From contig NZ_JAMZEB010000002.1 in the NCBI RefSeq assembly GCF_024172165.1, positions 8,220,501 to 8,284,500 of the forward strand: 64,000 nt of DNA. Direction: 5' to 3'. This DNA is from Nonomuraea thailandensis. GTDB taxonomy: Bacteria; Actinomycetota; Actinomycetes; Streptosporangiales; Streptosporangiaceae. How positions within the stretch are numbered: the stretch's first letter is position 1; every line of letters starts with the position of its first letter. The notes below the pieces were generated by a model, which was given only the letters and a program-made list of their open reading frames with translations, had not been told where the DNA came from and did no database searches. Positions 36,119 through 44,148 of this stretch are shown piece by piece. Both the position numbers and the translations under genes were made by a program.

Positions 36119-36220
36119 CACCGTCACCGTCCCGACCGCGTCCCCGCCGCCATCGCCGTCACCGTTCCACCCGCGTCCCCGCCGCCATCGCCGTCACCGT
36201 TCCACCCGCGTGCCCGTCAC
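36119..36220. repeat. Tandem 35-bp repeat between glyA and the low-complexity cassette
   Basis: Unit starts CCGCGTCCCCGCCGCC at 36136 and recurs at 36171 and (partial) 36206, an exact 35-bp period; the CCGTCACCGT core also occurs at 36121. Two full copies plus partial copies at both ends. It sits upstream of glyA and overlaps the 3' end of the next gene. Confidence 0.8.
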
Positions 36221-36585
36221 CAGAAGGGCTGCGGCACGTCCGTCGTCCGCACCCATCGCGGCATGTCCCCGGCCGCGTCGCTGATCGACGTCAGGATGGA
36301 GTGGCGGTAGAGCGCGAGCCGGCGGCGCCACTCACGGATGTCCTCCACGTAGCGCTCGCCCACCGGGGCGTCCCACGTCTGAGGGCTCCTGGCCAGCGAG
36401 TACGCCTTGTCGAGCGCAGTCCGGAGCGTCTCCAGCTGGGGCAGGACCTCGTCCCACGCCTCGACGAGCTTCTGGTAGTCGGGGTTGAACCTCCAGGGGT
36501 GCTGGAGGCCGTCGGGGCCGCCCGGGGACGCGGGCGGGGCCTCGTCGCGGCCCTTGGGCCTGGGGGCCGGTGGGTCGGCGTACAT
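36217..36585 (-). CDS. Unknown protein paired with the low-complexity gene
   Basis: 122 aa. ATG at 36585 overlaps the upstream gene's TGA by one base (TGATG), with GAGAGGAGCGCG as ribosome binding site, so the two are translationally coupled. The N-terminus is Pro-rich (YADPPAPRPKGRDEAPPASP); the rest looks helical: NPDYQKLVEAWDEVLPQLET, AYSLARSPQTWDAPVGERY and DIREWRRRLALYRHSIL. Two helices separated by a W-containing turn recall WXG100-like proteins, but no exact W-x-G motif is present. No signal peptide. Function unknown. Confidence 0.7.
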   Translation of the reverse strand: MYADPPAPRPKGRDEAPPASPGGPDGLQHPWRFNPDYQKLVEAWDEVLPQLETLRTALDKAYSLARSPQTWDAPVGERYVEDIREWRRRLALYRHSILTSISDAAGDMPRWVRTTDVPQPFW

Positions 36586-38960
36586 CACGCGCTCCTCTCC
36601 GGCCGGCCCGGGTCGATCGCCCCCGGCGGGCCGTCCGGGCCGACGTCCTCAGGGGCCCATTCGCCCTTGCCGTACTCGCCTGGTGGGATCTGGACGGAGG
36701 GCATGTCCTGGGGCTGGATGTCGCGGTGGTGGTCGATGACCGTTCTGAGCGCGTCCAGGGTGGGCAGGGTGGTGTCGGAGGTGACGACGTCGCTGCCGTC
36801 GTCCGCCCATGAGGTCCCGTCCGGGCCGGGCGTCGCGTCGTGGTCTTGGTCCACGTCGTAGGCGATCAGGATGTCGTACGCGGGACCGGCGCCGCCGCCC
36901 GCGTCCACGCCGACGCCACCGCCCACCGCCGCAGCACCGCCGCCCGACTCCACGCCGACGCCCACCACCGCAGTGCCGGCGGCGACCGGTGGTTGCGATG
37001 GCGGGTCGGCGCCGTAGCCGGTCTCCGCCGCCCGGCCCTGCGCAGGCTGCCCGGCGTCGCCGTGCTGCCCTGTCTCCGGGGCTGTGGGCGGCGTGTCGGC
37101 GTTGCCGGTGGGTGTCTCGGCGGGGTTGGTCGGGGGGATGGCCACAGGCTCTCCTGGGCCGCCTCCGCCCTGCTCCGGCTGGTCGTCCGCGGGACGGTCA
37201 CCCGCCGGCTGATCTCCCGTGGGCCTGTCGCCCGCCGGCTGGTCCGGCTCCGGGTCCTGATCCGTCGGCGGAACGCCCGTGCCATCGCCCCTCGGCGGGC
37301 TGTACGCGTCCCCGTCCCTGCCACCATCACGCGGCGGGTTGTCCGCACCTCCACCTGCGCCGTCACCTGGTGGCGGGGTGCGCGTATCCCCGCCCGTGCC
37401 GTCATCGCGCGGCGGGGTGCGCGCGTCCCCGCCCGTGCCGTCATCGCGCGGCGGGGTGCGCGTATCCCCGCCCGTGCCGTCATCGCGTGCCGGGGCGTCC
37501 GTGTCCTTGCCCGAGTCGCAGGCCTCGTCGCCCGGCGTGGTGCCGGTGCCCGACGCGTCCGAAGCCGAACCGCCGTCCGGCCCCGTCACCGAGCCGCCGT
37601 CCGGGGTCGTGCCGCCCGCGGGCATGGCATCCGCCGTGGAGCCGCTCACCGTCGCCGTGCCGCCGGTAGTGGCCGAGTCCACCGGAGGCGGGGTCGCGGG
37701 CGTGCTCCCGCCCGTATTCGGGCTGCCCGCGTCGATCGAGCCCGCGGGCCCGTCCGGGCGGATGTCGCGCTCGGCCCATTCGCCCTTGCCGTACTCGCCC
37801 TCCGGAACCTGCACTCCTGGCATGTCCTGGGGCGCGATCTGCCGGTGGTCCTCGATGACGGTCTTGAGAGCGTCCAGGTCCGGCGGGTTCGCCTCGGCGG
37901 AGACCACGTCGCTGCCGTCGTTGGCGTAGTCGTCCACGTTCGTGGCGTTGTCGTTGACGTTCGTGGCGTTCGCCTGGCCCGTTCCGTCGGCGGGAAGTTT
38001 CGGCATCTCGGCCGGTTGCACCTTGTCCGGGTTCTCGAGCATGTCCTCGATCACCGCCGCCTGGGGCGCGTCGAGCGGCACCTGGAGGACCTTGACGCCA
38101 TCGACCACCACGACCCTCGGCTTGGTGGCGTCCTGCCCGTCCTGTCCGTCCGCGGCGGGACTGTCCGTGTCCCGAGCGGGCGTGTCCGTGTCGCGGGAAG
38201 GAGTGTCCGTGTCCTGTCCAGGCGGGTCCGTGTCCCTGCCGGAGGCATCCGTGTCCTTGGAGGGCGGCTCGGTGCCCTTGGAGGGCGGGTCCGTGTCCTT
38301 GGCGGGCGGTTCGGTGTCCTTGGCGGGCGGGTCGGTCACGCCGCGATCCGACTCGGTCCCCTGATCGCGCCTGCTGCCCAGATCGTCGTCCTTGGGCGTC
38401 TCCACGGGCTGGTCCCCGGTCTTCCCCTCGGAGCCGGCCCCGCCGTCCCGCCCCGTCCCCGCGCCCTCGGCGTCGTCGCAGGTCTTCCCTTCCGCGCCGG
38501 TCTTCCCCTCGGAGCCGGCGGTCCCGTCCGATCCGGTCCTACCGTCTGACCCGGTCTTCCCGTCCGAGCCGGTCTTCCCGTCCGAACCCGTCTTCCCATC
38601 GGCGTCCGTCGTCTTGTCGGAGCCGGTCTTCTTCTCCCCGTCGGATTCCCCTGTACGCGGATTCTCGTACTGGTCCCGATCCCCCCGCACGTCCTTGGGC
38701 TCGTCCGTGGACCCGCCCCGCCCCCCGGGCGGATCCTCCCGTTTCTCCAGCGCGGCGAGCCGCCCGTTGACGTCCTTGACCATCTCGCCCACCGCGTCCG
38801 CGACCTGCGCGGGCCGGTGGGTCGCCTCCGTGGGCACGCCGGCGCGCTGCATGGTGGCCCTGACCCGGTCCTCGATCCCGCGCATCTCCGTGGCCGCGTG
38901 TTTCACCTCGGTCAGCAGGTCACGGACCAATCGGGGATCCATGCCGTCGTACTTGCCCAT
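36585..38960 (-). CDS. Low-complexity repeat protein with a duplicated YGKGEW module
   Basis: 791 aa; GGGAG lies six bases before the ATG at 38960. Residues 1-74 are helical and could be a WXG/ESX-like secretion or dimerisation domain (MDPRLVRDLLTEVKHAATEM). Residues 75-280 and 410-690 are disordered, rich in Gly, Asp, Pro and Thr with tandem repeats (GSDGKT; KDTDPP; RDDGTGGDTRTPP; GDQPA). Two folded-looking copies of one module lie at 347-410 and at the very C-terminus, 720-784: SDVV....P.LDAL.TVI..HR.I.PQDMP.VQ.P.GEYGKGEWA...DGP.G.ID. Each is preceded by a short hydrophobic strand (VVVVDGVKVLQV; YDILIAYDVDQ). No signal peptide or membrane segment. Not recognised as a known family. Confidence 0.75.
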   Translation of the reverse strand: MGKYDGMDPRLVRDLLTEVKHAATEMRGIEDRVRATMQRAGVPTEATHRPAQVADAVGEMVKDVNGRLAALEKREDPPGGRGGSTDEPKDVRGDRDQYENPRTGESDGEKKTGSDKTTDADGKTGSDGKTGSDGKTGSDGRTGSDGTAGSEGKTGAEGKTCDDAEGAGTGRDGGAGSEGKTGDQPVETPKDDDLGSRRDQGTESDRGVTDPPAKDTEPPAKDTDPPSKGTEPPSKDTDASGRDTDPPGQDTDTPSRDTDTPARDTDSPAADGQDGQDATKPRVVVVDGVKVLQVPLDAPQAAVIEDMLENPDKVQPAEMPKLPADGTGQANATNVNDNATNVDDYANDGSDVVSAEANPPDLDALKTVIEDHRQIAPQDMPGVQVPEGEYGKGEWAERDIRPDGPAGSIDAGSPNTGGSTPATPPPVDSATTGGTATVSGSTADAMPAGGTTPDGGSVTGPDGGSASDASGTGTTPGDEACDSGKDTDAPARDDGTGGDTRTPPRDDGTGGDARTPPRDDGTGGDTRTPPPGDGAGGGADNPPRDGGRDGDAYSPPRGDGTGVPPTDQDPEPDQPAGDRPTGDQPAGDRPADDQPEQGGGGPGEPVAIPPTNPAETPTGNADTPPTAPETGQHGDAGQPAQGRAAETGYGADPPSQPPVAAGTAVVGVGVESGGGAAAVGGGVGVDAGGGAGPAYDILIAYDVDQDHDATPGPDGTSWADDGSDVVTSDTTLPTLDALRTVIDHHRDIQPQDMPSVQIPPGEYGKGEWAPEDVGPDGPPGAIDPGRPERSA
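36609..36803 (-). repeat. Second copy of the YGKGEW module (residues 720-784)
   Basis: Encodes the C-terminal module ending YGKGEWAPEDVGPDGPPGA. It is clearly related at protein level to the copy at 37731-37922, with conserved DAL.TVI..HR and QDMP.VQ.P.GEYGKGEW. Confidence 0.85.
37281..37499 (-). repeat. Tandem 39-bp coding repeat (RDDGTGGDTRTPP)
   Basis: Three near-identical 13-residue units followed by diverged copies (PPGDGAGGG, PPRDGGRDGD, PPRGDG). The DNA copies are nearly identical, which suggests recent expansion or ongoing slippage. Confidence 0.85.
37731..37922 (-). repeat. First copy of the YGKGEW module (residues 347-410)
   Basis: Encodes SDVVSAEANPPDLDALKTVI through EYGKGEWAERDIRPDGPAG. 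See the paired copy at 36609-36803. Confidence 0.85.
38151..38336 (-). repeat. Tandem coding repeat of xxDTDPP type
   Basis: About ten 6-7 residue units (PPAKDTE, PPAKDTD, PPSKGTE, PPSKDTD, ASGRDTD, PPGQDTD, TPSRDTD and so on), residues 209-270 of the low-complexity protein. Confidence 0.8.
38481..38600 (-). repeat. Tandem coding repeat of GSDGKT type
   Basis: Residues 121-160 of the low-complexity protein: at least six GSDGKT-like hexapeptides (18-bp units), diverging to GSEGKT and GAEGKT. Confidence 0.8.
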
Positions 38961-39048
38961 GGGCCGCTCCCGGACGTATCGCCGCTCCGGGCCTCACCGT
39001 AATCACGGCCCGAGCGCGATAGCAGCCGGAATAAGCAGCGGGTATACG

Positions 39049-39705
39049 TCAGTCGTCGGTGGCGACGTACCCGATGATGCCGCGCAGCTTCTCCACCGGG
39101 ATGGCCCCGCGCCGCAGCAGCCGGGGCACGGCCGTGGTGAGGTCGAGGATGGTGGAGGGGGTGTTGTCGGTGGTCCTGCCGCCGTCGAGGTAGACCTCGA
39201 CGGAGTCGCCGAGCTGCTCCTCGGCCTCCTGCGCGGTGGTCGCGGCGGGCGAGCCCGAGCGGTTGGCGCTGGAGACGGCCATCGGGCCGGTCTCCTTGAG
39301 CAGGTCGAGCGCCACCGGGTGGAGCGGCATGCGGATGGCCACCGTGCCCTTGGTGTCGCCCAGGTCCCACGAAAGGGCCCTGTTGGCCTTGCAGACGAGC
39401 GTGAGCGGCCCGGGCCAGAAGGCGTCTATCAGGTCCTGCCCGTACGCCCCCAGATCCTCCACGAGCGCTGTGGCGGCTCTGACGGTGCCCACGAGCACGG
39501 GCGGGGGCATGTCGCGGCCCCGGCCCTTGGCGTCGAGCAGCGACTTGACGGCCGTCGCGGTGAAGGCGTCGGCGCCGATGCCGTAGACCGTGTCGGTCGG
39601 CAGCACCACGAGGTCGCCGCGGCGCACGGCCGCGGCCGCCTCCATCAGCGCGATGGCCCGCTGGTCGGGGTCGGAGCAGTCAAAACGTCGTCCCACGGCG
39701 TGCAT
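39049..39705 (-). CDS. Threonylcarbamoyl-AMP synthase (Sua5/YciO/YrdC)
   Basis: 218 aa. YrdC-fold motifs: LVVLPTDTVYGIGADAF near residue 35, a KGRGRDMPPPVL segment, AIRMPLHPVALDLL and SSANRSGSPAATTA. It makes the threonylcarbamoyl-AMP used for t6A37 of ANN-decoding tRNAs. ATG begins one base after the prmC stop, so they are co-translated, as in the hemK-Rv1301 pair. Confidence 0.94.
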   Translation of the reverse strand: MHAVGRRFDCSDPDQRAIALMEAAAAVRRGDLVVLPTDTVYGIGADAFTATAVKSLLDAKGRGRDMPPPVLVGTVRAATALVEDLGAYGQDLIDAFWPGPLTLVCKANRALSWDLGDTKGTVAIRMPLHPVALDLLKETGPMAVSSANRSGSPAATTAQEAEEQLGDSVEVYLDGGRTTDNTPSTILDLTTAVPRLLRRGAIPVEKLRGIIGYVATDD

Positions 39706-39706
39706 C

Positions 39707-40561
39707 CTAGTCCTGGCCCAGCCGGGCCGTGACGAAGCGGTCTCTTCTGGTGAGGTCCTGGCGCAGGCGTACGTCGCGCCAGCCGTTGTCCTCGGGGAAG
39801 GTCAGGTAGACGGCCCTGCCCTGCTCGTCGGCGTGCTCCACGGCCACCCAGCCGCCCGGGCGCAGCAGGCGGCGGGCCGTGCGCTCCACCGCGCGCACCT
39901 CGCCGAGCCCGTCGTCGCCGGAGCCGTACAGGGCCCTGGAGGGGTCGTAGTCGCGCACCTCGGGGTCGCGCGGGATCGCGCCGGGCGGGATGTAGGGCGG
40001 GTTGGAGATGACCAGGTCCACCTTGCCGTTGAGCTCGGGCAGCGCCTCGGCGAGGTCTTCGGGGTGCAGGTGGGTGCGGCCCTGGCCGTGCTCGGAGATG
40101 TTGCGCTTGGCCCAGGTGTACGCGGCCGGATCGACCTCCACGGCGTGCACCTCGGCCAGCGCCACCTCCTGCGCGATGGACAGCGCGATCGCGCCCGAGC
40201 CGGTGCCGAGGTCGACGACGAGGGGGGCGTTGACGTCCATCTCGCGCAGGGTCTCGATGGCCCAGCCGGCCATCACCTCGGTCTCGGGGCGCGGCACGAA
40301 CACGCCGGGCCCCACGGCCAGCTCAAGGTAACGGAAGTAGGCGTGACCGGTGATGTGCTGCAGCGGCTCGCGGGCCTCGCGCCGGGCGACGCCCTCCCAG
40401 AACAGCGCGTCGAACTCGGAGTCCTTGACCGTGTGGAGCTCGCTCCTGCGCACGCCGTGGACGAACGCCGCGATCTCCTCCGCGTCCGTGCGCGGCGAAG
40501 GAACGCCTGCCTCGGCTAGCCGGGCGGTGGCGAGCGCGATCTCGTCCAGCAGAAATGTCAT
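39707..40561 (-). CDS. prmC: Release factor glutamine methyltransferase
   Basis: 284 aa. SAM-binding DLGTGSGAIALSIA and the substrate-Gln motif ISNPPYIPPGA are diagnostic of PrmC/HemK. It methylates the Gln of the GGQ motif in release factors. It overlaps prfA, its substrate's gene, by 4 bp (ATGA). Confidence 0.96.
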   Translation of the reverse strand: MTFLLDEIALATARLAEAGVPSPRTDAEEIAAFVHGVRRSELHTVKDSEFDALFWEGVARREAREPLQHITGHAYFRYLELAVGPGVFVPRPETEVMAGWAIETLREMDVNAPLVVDLGTGSGAIALSIAQEVALAEVHAVEVDPAAYTWAKRNISEHGQGRTHLHPEDLAEALPELNGKVDLVISNPPYIPPGAIPRDPEVRDYDPSRALYGSGDDGLGEVRAVERTARRLLRPGGWVAVEHADEQGRAVYLTFPEDNGWRDVRLRQDLTRRDRFVTARLGQD

Positions 40562-41610
40562 GAGTGTTGTGCGAGCTTCTCCGCCATTTCGGCGTCGATG
40601 AGGGCCTGGGTGACGGCGGTCAGCTCGCCGTCGAGAACCTGGTCGAGGTTATACGCCTTGAAGCCGACGCGGTGGTCGGAGATCCGGTTTTCCGGGAAGT
40701 TGTAGGTGCGGACCCGCTCGGAGCGGTCGACGGTGCGGACCTGCGACTTGCGCTCGGCCTGGGCCGCGGCCTCGGCCTCCTCCTGCGCGATGGCCAGCAG
40801 CCGGGCGCGCAGGATGCGCAGCGCCGACTCCTTGTTCTGGAGCTGGCTCTTCTCGTTCTGGCAGGAGACGACGACGCCGGTGGGCAGGTGGGTGATGCGC
40901 ACCGCGGAGTCGGTGGTGTTGACGCTCTGGCCGCCGGGGCCGCTGGAGCGGTAGACGTCGATGCGCAGGTCGTTGGGGTCGATCTGGACGTCGACCTCCT
41001 CCGCCTCCGGGTAGATGAGCACGCCCGCGGCGCTGGTGTGGATGCGGCCCTGGGACTCGGTGACGGGCACCCGCTGCACGCGGTGCACGCCGCCCTCGTA
41101 CTTCAGCCGCGACCAGACGCCCTCGTCGCCCTTGGCCCGGATGCCGACCGTGACGTCCTTGTAGCCGCCGAGATCGGAGGGCTGGCTGTCGATGATCTCG
41201 GTCTTCCAGCCGAGCCGCTCGGCGTAGCGCAGGTACATGCGCAGCAGGTCACCCGCGAACAGCGCGGACTCCTCACCGCCCTCGCCCGCCTTGATCTCCA
41301 TGATGATGTCCTTGTCATCGTTGGGATCGCGCGGGATGAGCAGGTGCCGGAGCTTCTCCTCCAGCTTGGGGACGCGCTCCTCCAGCTCGGCGGCCTCGGC
41401 CGCGAACGCCTCGTCCTCGCCGGCCAGCTCCTTGGCGGCAGTCAGGTCGTCGCGGGTGGACTCGAGCTCGCGGTAGGTGCCGACGATCGGCGTGAGCTGC
41501 GAGTAGCGACGGCCGAGCGTGCGGGCCTTGTTCTGGTCTGCGTGCACGGCGGGATCGGCGAGCTGCAGCTCCAGCTCGGAATACTCCTTGAGCAACTCGT
41601 CGAGGTTCAC
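40558..41610 (-). CDS. prfA: Peptide chain release factor 1
   Basis: 350 aa from a GTG at 41610, with AAAGGA upstream. The catalytic GGQ lies in SSGPGGQSVNTTDSAVRI. The codon-recognition segment has RVPVTESQGRIHTSAAGV. It terminates translation at UAA and UAG. Confidence 0.97.
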   Translation of the reverse strand: MNLDELLKEYSELELQLADPAVHADQNKARTLGRRYSQLTPIVGTYRELESTRDDLTAAKELAGEDEAFAAEAAELEERVPKLEEKLRHLLIPRDPNDDKDIIMEIKAGEGGEESALFAGDLLRMYLRYAERLGWKTEIIDSQPSDLGGYKDVTVGIRAKGDEGVWSRLKYEGGVHRVQRVPVTESQGRIHTSAAGVLIYPEAEEVDVQIDPNDLRIDVYRSSGPGGQSVNTTDSAVRITHLPTGVVVSCQNEKSQLQNKESALRILRARLLAIAQEEAEAAAQAERKSQVRTVDRSERVRTYNFPENRISDHRVGFKAYNLDQVLDGELTAVTQALIDAEMAEKLAQHS

Positions 41611-41652
41611 CGTGGGTCCTTTTTTCGTAAAAGTGTGGCCGTTTCACCAACA

Positions 41653-41691
41653 ACGCCGACCCGGCGCACCGGGGTGCGTCCGGGCCGGCGT
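41653..41691 (-). terminator. Hairpin between rpmE and prfA
   Basis: ACGCCG-CCCGG and GCACC on one arm pair with GGTGC and CCGGG-CGGCGT on the other, a stem of about 17 pairs with one mismatch and a bulge. It lies nine bases after the rpmE stop (41700) and upstream of the prfA start. Confidence 0.65.
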
Positions 41692-41699
41692 GGGTGGAG

Positions 41700-41918
41700 C
41701 TACTTGCCCGTGGCCTTCTTGCCGAAGCGCTTCTCGAAGCGGGCCACCCGGCCGCCGGTGTCGAGGATCTTCTGCTTGCCCGTGTAGAACGGGTGGCAGG
41801 CCGAGCACACGTCGGCGTGGATGACGCCGTTCTTGGCGGTGCTGCGGGTGGTGAAGGTGTTACCACAGGAGCAGGAGACCTGCGTCACGTGGTAGTCAGG
41901 GTGGATGTCGCGCTTCAT
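41700..41918 (-). CDS. rpmE: 50S ribosomal protein L31 (zinc-binding form)
   Basis: 72 aa; ATG at 41918 follows GAAAGGACAGCA. The N-terminus MKRDIHPDYHVTQVSCSCGN is typical, and the Cys set CSCGN...CSACHPFYTG marks the zinc-containing C+ form. The zinc-free paralogue, if present, is not in this window. Confidence 0.97.
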   Translation of the reverse strand: MKRDIHPDYHVTQVSCSCGNTFTTRSTAKNGVIHADVCSACHPFYTGKQKILDTGGRVARFEKRFGKKATGK

Positions 41919-42044
41919 TGCTGTCCTTTCGGGGCGCGGCCGCCGGGTCGCCTTCACGCATGGCGTGAACCGGAACCGCGAAATGGTCAGCTACCAGTGT
42001 GCCAGATCGTGTAACCATCCCAGGCCATCGGTCATTCCCCTCGA

Positions 42045-42680
42045 TCAGCGCCCGAGATACGTCAGGACGGCCAGGACCCGCCGGTGGTCCTCCGGCGCGG
42101 GCCCCAGCGCCAGCTTGGCGAATATACCGGAGATGTGCTTCTCCACGGCGCCTTCCGTGACGACCAGCCGGGCGGCGATGGCGGTGTTGGAGCGGCCCTC
42201 GGCCATCAGGGCGAGCACCTCGCGCTCTCGGGGCGACAGCGAGTCCAGCGGCGCGCCGCGGCGCTGGCGGCTGAGCAGCTGCACGACCACCTCGGGGTCG
42301 ATGACCGTGCCGCCCGCCGCCACCTGCCGCACCGCGCCGAGGAACTCCGCCACGTCGGCCACCCGCTCCTTGAGCAGGTATCCGACGGCCCTGCCGATGA
42401 GGTCGCCGGCGTAGCGCTCCTCGACGTACTGCGACAGCACCAGGATCGGGAAGTCGGGCCGCGCCGCCCGCACCTGCAGGGCCGCGCGCAGGCCCTCGTC
42501 GGTGTGGGTGGGCGGCATGCGCACGTCGACGACGGCCAGGTCGGGCTCGTGCTCGGCCACGGCTGCCACCAGCGCCGGCCCGTCGGAGACGGCCGCCACC
42601 GTCTCGATGCCCCCGTCGGCCAGCAGCCGCGCCAGCCCTTCACGCAGCAGTACCGAGTCCTCCGCGATGACCACGCGCAT
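42045..42680 (-). CDS. NarL/FixJ-family response regulator
   Basis: 211 aa. The receiver has the phospho-acceptor Asp in DLAVVDVRMPPTHTDEG; the C-terminal LuxR-type helix-turn-helix reads LSPREREVLALMAEGRSNTA then VTEGAVEKHISGIFAKL. It pairs with the histidine kinase encoded 59 bases upstream. The pair is inserted between rpmE and rho, which are adjacent in M. tuberculosis. Target genes unknown. Confidence 0.94.
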   Translation of the reverse strand: MRVVIAEDSVLLREGLARLLADGGIETVAAVSDGPALVAAVAEHEPDLAVVDVRMPPTHTDEGLRAALQVRAARPDFPILVLSQYVEERYAGDLIGRAVGYLLKERVADVAEFLGAVRQVAAGGTVIDPEVVVQLLSRQRRGAPLDSLSPREREVLALMAEGRSNTAIAARLVVTEGAVEKHISGIFAKLALGPAPEDHRRVLAVLTYLGR

Positions 42681-42739
42681 GAGCCAGGCTTACCGTCGGC
42701 GGCGTCCGGCGGTCAACGGCAGGCCGCGCGCCCGCGCGC

Positions 42740-44002
42740 CTACCACTCGCACGGCAGTTCCGCGCGGACGATCGTGGGCCCGCCCATGGGGCTGTGCACG
42801 ACCAGCACGCCGTCGATGGTGGCCGCGCGGTCGGCCAGCCCTGACAGGCCGCCTCCGGGGACGACGGCGGCGCCGCCGATGCCGTCGTCCCACACGTCCA
42901 CGACCACGCCGCGGCGGTCCCTGATCACGGTCACCGACGCCTCGGTGGCGCCGGAGTGCTTGGCCATGTTGGCCAGCGACTCGGCCACGATGAAGTACGC
43001 GATGCTCTCCACCGCGGGCGGCGGCCGCTCGTCCAGCTCGACCGACACGTCCACCCTGATCGGCGCCCGCGCCGCCAGCCCCGACAGGGCCGCGTCGAGC
43101 CCGCGGTCGCTCAGGATGGCCGGATGGATGCCCCTGGCGAGGTTGCGCAGCTCGGCGATGGCCGCCTTGGTGCCCGCGTGGGCCTGCGCGATGAGCTCCC
43201 TGACGGTCTCGGGGTCGCTGTCGAACTTCGACTGGGCCCGCCCCAGGTCCACCGCCACCGACAGCAGCCGCTGCTGCGCCCCGTCGTGCAGGTCGCGCTC
43301 GATCCTGCGCCGCTCGGCCTCCGCCGCGTCGATGCCGCGGGCCCTGCTGGCCCGTAGCCGCTCCTCCTCGCCGCCGCCGAGCAGCACCGTCGCCAGCGTC
43401 CCGTGCAGCCAGGCCATCCCCCTGGCCAGGTACGCGCTGAGCACCAACAGCAGCACGCCGAAGAAGCCGGCGATCCAGGCCTCCGTCCAGTCCTCGACGA
43501 AGTAGCCGCTGCCGCCCGCCCCCCGCTCCAGCGGATACAGGATGGGCGCCAGCAGCAGCCCGCCCGTCACCATCCACATGCCGAACGACACCACGGCCTC
43601 GATCGCCCCCAGCGGCAGCAGCATGAGCAGGTAGCCCAGATCGCGCCAGGTCGCCGGGTCCTTCAGCAGCCACTGCACGTGCGCGCCCAGCCCCCGCTCG
43701 GGACGCGGCCTGTACGGGTCGGCGATCTCGACCCCGAACGCCAGCCGCAGCAGCCACCGCTCCAGCCTGGCCCTGCCACGCCACAGCAGCACGGTGGCGA
43801 TCGCCAGCGGAACCCCGACCCAGACGACCGTCAGGACGAGCGAGACGGAGATCGTGAAGGCCAGCACGAAGTAGCCCAGCAGCCCGAGCGCCCCGCTGAC
43901 CAGCAGGTAGGGGGCGGCACGCCACGTCATCGGATCCACCAGCACGCCGAGCGGGCCCAGGGGCCCCAACGGCACGCGGTTCTTCATCGCCACCGTTCGC
44001 AT
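42740..44002 (-). CDS. Sensor histidine kinase paired with the NarL-type regulator
   Basis: About 420 aa if ATG at 44002 is used; ATG at 43987 is an alternative with GGTGG before it. The first 190 residues hold two pairs of membrane segments of the actinobacterial sensor type (YLLVSGALGLLGYFVLAF...VWVGVPLAIATVLLW; LMLLPLGAIEAVVSFGMWMV). The dimerisation motif IERDLHDGAQQRLLSVAVDL places the phospho-acceptor His near 239. The ATPase domain ends GGGLSGLADRAATIDGVL. No distinct ligand-binding domain is seen. Confidence 0.92.
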   Translation of the reverse strand: MRTVAMKNRVPLGPLGPLGVLVDPMTWRAAPYLLVSGALGLLGYFVLAFTISVSLVLTVVWVGVPLAIATVLLWRGRARLERWLLRLAFGVEIADPYRPRPERGLGAHVQWLLKDPATWRDLGYLLMLLPLGAIEAVVSFGMWMVTGGLLLAPILYPLERGAGGSGYFVEDWTEAWIAGFFGVLLLVLSAYLARGMAWLHGTLATVLLGGGEEERLRASRARGIDAAEAERRRIERDLHDGAQQRLLSVAVDLGRAQSKFDSDPETVRELIAQAHAGTKAAIAELRNLARGIHPAILSDRGLDAALSGLAARAPIRVDVSVELDERPPPAVESIAYFIVAESLANMAKHSGATEASVTVIRDRRGVVVDVWDDGIGGAAVVPGGGLSGLADRAATIDGVLVVHSPMGGPTIVRAELPCEW

Positions 44003-44057
44003 GCCCACAAGCGTGCACCGGCGGCGCGAAGGCCGGAATACGGGAAGCAACCGTTGC

Positions 44058-44079
44058 GGGGTGGGGCTAGCCCCACCCC
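44058..44079. terminator. Perfect 22-bp palindrome between rho and the kinase gene
   Basis: GGGGTGGGGCTAGCCCCACCCC is self-complementary over its whole length with no loop. It lies between the rho terminator and the kinase start, so it may be a protein-binding site for the two-component operon rather than a second terminator. Confidence 0.45.
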
Positions 44080-44101
44080 CCTCTTCCCCGGGGACGCGAA
44101 A

Positions 44102-44131
44102 GGGGGGCGGCAGGCGAGCCTGCCACCCCCC
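44102..44131 (-). terminator. Terminator of rho
   Basis: GGGGGG-GGCAGGC (44102-44115) pairs with GCCTGCC-CCCCCC (44118-44131) with one mismatch and a two-base loop. On the minus strand the hairpin is followed by TTT. It lies 18 bases after the rho stop at 44149. Confidence 0.75.
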
Positions 44132-44148
44132 TCACGCACGCGAGGCCG

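Noticed and set aside
36119..36220. CRISPR array
   Set aside because: The repeats are directly head to tail with no unique spacers and no cas genes nearby, so this is a plain tandem repeat.
37281..38600. CRISPR-like or non-coding repeat arrays
   Set aside because: All units are multiples of three and keep one reading frame of a gene with a good start and ribosome binding site.
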